From NCBI GenBank assembly GCA_034231615.1, contig CM067298.1, forward strand, positions 49,457,832 to 49,521,831: 64,000 nucleotides of DNA. Direction: 5' to 3'. The translations under genes were made by a program, and so were the position numbers. Of this stretch, positions 60,871 to 64,000 are shown one piece after another. Origin of the DNA: Meghimatium bilineatum. Taxonomy: Eukaryota > Mollusca > Gastropoda > Stylommatophora > Philomycidae. Positions within the stretch are counted from its first letter, which is position 1, and each line of letters starts with the position of its first letter. The notes beneath the pieces are model-generated. The model had not been told where the DNA came from. It made no database searches and saw nothing but the letters and a program-made list of their open reading frames with translations.

Positions 60871-61940
60871 CTCTTGCCAAAAATATAGGACTGACCTCTG
60901 CATGGCAAATAAGATATGAAACCTCTTAAGAGTAGATTACTATCGCGACGTAGCAGACTTCTGGAATATTTTCTCTTTATTCGTAAATCTCCCAAGTTTA
61001 ACTGACACGTCAATCATCAATCATTGAACTATTATTCTTTATTTGTATTTTAGAAAATTGTTGGCCATTTCTGCTCTGATCCTCGCATTACTATTACCCT
61101 TTATATATACTTGGGGTTAATTTCTTCTTCCTCCCTAAAAATTGGACCTGCGAGGAATAATGTGCGTGTTCCATCCGAAGTGTGATTGTCTAACTGTATC
61201 AGCCAATACTTCCAAATAAGCATACCAACTACATTACAGCCAGATAATAATGCGACTAAACAGTACTTTTCATTGGCTCGCTACACAAAGTATATTGAAG
61301 TAAACTATTGAAAGCTTAAATTAGTCTTTACAAGAGATCCATCTGTGAAGTCGTTTATGAATAGACTTTTACAATGCCCAAGAGATTATCTTCCCAACCA
61401 TCTCCTTATAACAGTAAGACCAATAATCCATGAGGGTTTAAACAGTTGATTCATCAGCACAAAATACCCGTCGAAAAGCTCTGTTTTCAGCCATTCGTAG
61501 AAATTCAGAAAAAAACACCACCAGATCATTTCTTGATGTTATCATTCCAAGATTATCTCTGCCCTTTCCCCCACCTTCCACACTAGACTGTACCTTGCAA
61601 AAGATTTTTTACAGAAAGAGTCTTTTTTCATTACATGTCCAAACAAACAATCATATACATAAATATGTGTTTGTTGTTTATTCTGACGGTTACCGTGAAC
61701 GGCCTTTCGCTCACTAAGATCGTATTTATGAAGTTTTAGACAAAGTGGGGTCAAGGATGAAAGATACACCGTACTTTGCTTTCGTATTTGGCTTTACACC
61801 ACAGTAGATTAATGTGTAGTCTGTGTGTAGTTTTTTTTTGGTGTTGCCTTGTCCCTATCCTATAATCCTATAATTCTGATATTTCGCTTCCTCATTTCTG
61901 CTATGAGATCTTCCTCTTTATTTCGTAGGCCACATATATT
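60871..61940. other. No recognised feature
   Basis: No motif on either strand by eye. The minus frame at 61542-61769 looks like chance. Confidence 0.3.
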
Positions 61941-61944
61941 TATT

Positions 61945-63137
61945 GCTGGGTGGACGATAGACTGGTAGTCTTCAAAATGAATCTTCATACACTGCATCTC
62001 CAGCGACCTCAAAATAGCAACAACTCAAAACGTTTTGATGTTTCCAAATTGAAAGATACACTATATAAACAGTCTCTGCGCAGCTCAATGAATAGCAAAA
62101 TTGTACCATTGACAGTCGACACGATAAACATTTAAAAAACTGGGAAAACCTCCGTGACACTATCTACAGAATATATAGAAGAAGTGGTAGGGGTTACTAT
62201 TCGCAGGCATCAAGACTGGTTTGACGACAACGTTGAGAACAAACAGCACAAAGCATATCTAAACGATCTCACATCAACCAGAAGAAAAACATGCAAATAG
62301 AACTACGGAGCATTCAAGTCTCATGGTGTAGTAGCAAAACCAAAGAGATACAGCATTACTCTGACAGTAATAATATACATAAATTGTATTTAGCTTTTAA
62401 AGCAATGTGTGACCCTCAGTTTTAGGAACGTCTCCTCTTCTAAGCGCAGATGGAAAGTATACTATCACTGACAGAGAGGAAATTCTCAACGCCTAACTGA
62501 ACATTTTGAAAATGTACTAAACTGCCCTTCCAGCATAAAGAGCGACTGCGCGTATCAAGCAATTATCAATAAATAATTTACTATCGAAGCCCCTTGCATT
62601 GAGGAGGTGCAGAAAGAAATCTCAAATTTGTCCGTAGAAATAGCGCCAGGTCCAGACTACATTCCAGCCGAAGTTTATGCCGGCAGTGGCCCTGTTATGA
62701 CTGCTAAACTCACAGAGTTCTTCCAGACAATATGGAACATGGAAGCGATATCACAAGACTTTAAGGATGCTTCCATCATACATCTGTACACGAGCTTTTC
62801 TAATCGCAGGGATTGCGACAACCACCGATGCATATCCCTGCTCTCTATAGAGGACGGGATCTTGGCTATGGTCCTGTTAAACAGACTGCAAGCCCATCTT
62901 GAGACAGGTCTCCTTCAAGACAGCCAATGTTGCTTTGACAGTGCAGAGGTACATTAAACATGCTATTCACTGACGGACAACTACAAGAGAAGTGAACAGA
63001 ACATATGTCCTTACACCACAATTTTAGACCTAACTAAGGCATTCTACACTGTAAATCGTGAAAGAACAAGGAAGAGCATGGCCAAATTTAGATGTCCGGA
63101 AAAAGCATCAACATGGTTGATCAGTTCCATGATGGTA
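61945..63137 (+). pseudogene. BovB/RTE-like LINE, linker and RT N-terminal half
   Basis: Linker: RFDVSKLKDTLYKQSLRSS, then VVGVTIRRHQDWFDDNVENK (the HQDWFD motif of this family). RT: open frame at 62607-62957 with EISNLSVEIAPGPDYIPAEV (normally K--KAPG-DGIPAE), GPVMTAKLTEFFQTIW, ISQDFKDASIIHLY, DNHRCISLLSI, then LDLTKAFYTVNRERT (LTKAFDTV) and MAKFRCPEKAS. Stops and point changes at motifs (KAPG to IAPG, FDTV to FYTV). Interrupted by a SINE at 63138. Confidence 0.85.
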
Positions 63138-63335
63138 TGACAGCCTGTGTAGTAAAAGTAAAGTAACCCATATCATTTATTAATGCCGTAGGAGTGTGAG
63201 ATGTTAGCGATCTCACATTTCAGAGGCTCTGAAAATGAGGGTGGTAGCCATTTCCTCTCCCTCGCAGTCTTTACTTCCCGGATTAATCCAGTGTACAAGA
63301 TGACGGCGCACACTCAAAGCCGTTTCCAGTAACTA
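63138..63335 (-). repeat. tRNA-derived SINE inserted in the LINE RT
   Basis: The reverse strand carries GACTGCGAGGGAGAGGAAAT, GGCTACCACCCTCATTTTC and GAAATGTGAGATCGCTAACA, as at 36497. The B-box end of its head is incomplete. LINE coding text resumes directly after it. Confidence 0.8.
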
Positions 63336-63660
63336 GCGGTATCAAAAATGGTTGTGTCCTGGGTTCCGACGCTCTTCAGTATGATGGTATTTACCATGTT
63401 AAATGATGCCTTCCGGAATAACAGTGCAGGAATTTGCTTTCGCAATCGAGCTGATGAAGGTCTATTCATTCTTAGAAGATTGAAGGCCAATAACAAAACA
63501 AAGACGAACATTGTTCGCGACTTCGTGTTCGCTGACGAATGTGCGCTAAACGCTAAAACACCAACACAGTCCGTTGAACTACCACTATTCAATGTTGCCA
63601 ATTTGGTAAATTTGCATGCTTTTCTATTGAAATAACAGATACATGCTGAAAATACCATTG
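63336..63660 (+). pseudogene. BovB/RTE-like LINE, RT palm after the SINE
   Basis: Resumes with TSGIKNGCVLGS (the KQGCVLAPTLF motif), then in the next frame LFSMMVFTMLNDAFRNNSAG, FILRRLKANNKTKTNIVRDF and VFADECALNA. The catalytic FADD is FADE here, so the RT is inactive. The continuation into the thumb is broken. Confidence 0.85.
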
Positions 63661-64000
63661 TAATAACTATCTTCAGACCAGACTTTATCATTGACTCCAG
63701 CCACAAACAACCCGGCTGAATCTTTGAAGCATACGCATTGAATAAGTCAGAAAACAGACATCTATTATAACATTTTGAGATTTCACACATATCATTGTCA
63801 TGTTCATGTATAATACATAGCCTCTATCTTCCTGCTACTAGTGATTATATAGAAATTACCACTTCCTTCCCTACCGCATACTTTGTATCTTAGTTGGCTA
63901 TATTTATCTTTGTATTACTTATTAACTATTTACATTGTCTGAGTGTTCCCTTCATATTATCTTTACATATTTCATTATTTATATGGTATATGTCGATCTA
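63661..64000. other. AT-rich end of window, probable rest of the LINE
   Basis: Faint LINE thumb-like text (ENTIVITIFRPDFIIDSS) fades out by about 63780. Beyond that nothing is recognised. Confidence 0.35.

Overview
This is nuclear DNA of an animal. Coding exons are split by spliced introns with GT/AG borders, overall composition is AT-rich, simple repeats are long, and most of the window is decayed transposable elements: non-LTR retrotransposons, tRNA-derived SINEs, a Tc1/mariner-like element and hAT elements. The mix fits an invertebrate, perhaps a lophotrochozoan such as a mollusc, but no marker here fixes the species. Operons, ribosome binding sites and CRISPR arrays are not expected and none were seen.

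Left half (about 3.7 to 29.7 kb, minus strand): one host gene, an SLC17-family organic anion transporter resembling sialin. I could place seven coding exons with compatible intron phases: 29707-29578, 17735-17485, 13744-13641, 13222-13093, 10010-9923, 8316-8221 and 3811-3675. Together they give 312 codons without a stop, from the start codon through about the sixth membrane helix. The remaining exons should lie left of position 1. The introns hold LINE tails, SINE-like repeats, an LTR-like repeat (about 5.73-7.30 kb) and a 44-bp minisatellite.

Right half (30-64 kb): no host exon was recognised. It holds a complete IS630/Tc1/mariner-type transposon (41332-43713) with 30-bp identical inverted termini, TA flanks and an open 427-codon transposase; a complete but decayed ZMYM1-type hAT element (54720-57191) with a perfect 8-bp target duplication; a 207-bp non-autonomous hAT-like element (37315-37521) inside a LINE tail; and about fifteen LINE relics. 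These relics include an RNase H-bearing lineage, BovB/RTE-like lineages and other APE-type lineages. A tRNA-derived SINE occurs three times, once inside a reverse transcriptase gene. Tandem repeats have units of 43, 53 and about 107 bp.

The parts connect in three ways. A roughly 400-bp SINE-like repeat has a 3' tail similar to that of the RNase H LINE, which suggests the LINE machinery mobilised it. Several elements are nested, giving relative insertion ages. The SLC17 product keeps the family scaffold but has Gln and Tyr where sialin and the vesicular glutamate transporters have a Glu and a His tied to proton coupling, so its transport mode may differ. All homology statements rest on reading the sequence by eye; no database search was run.
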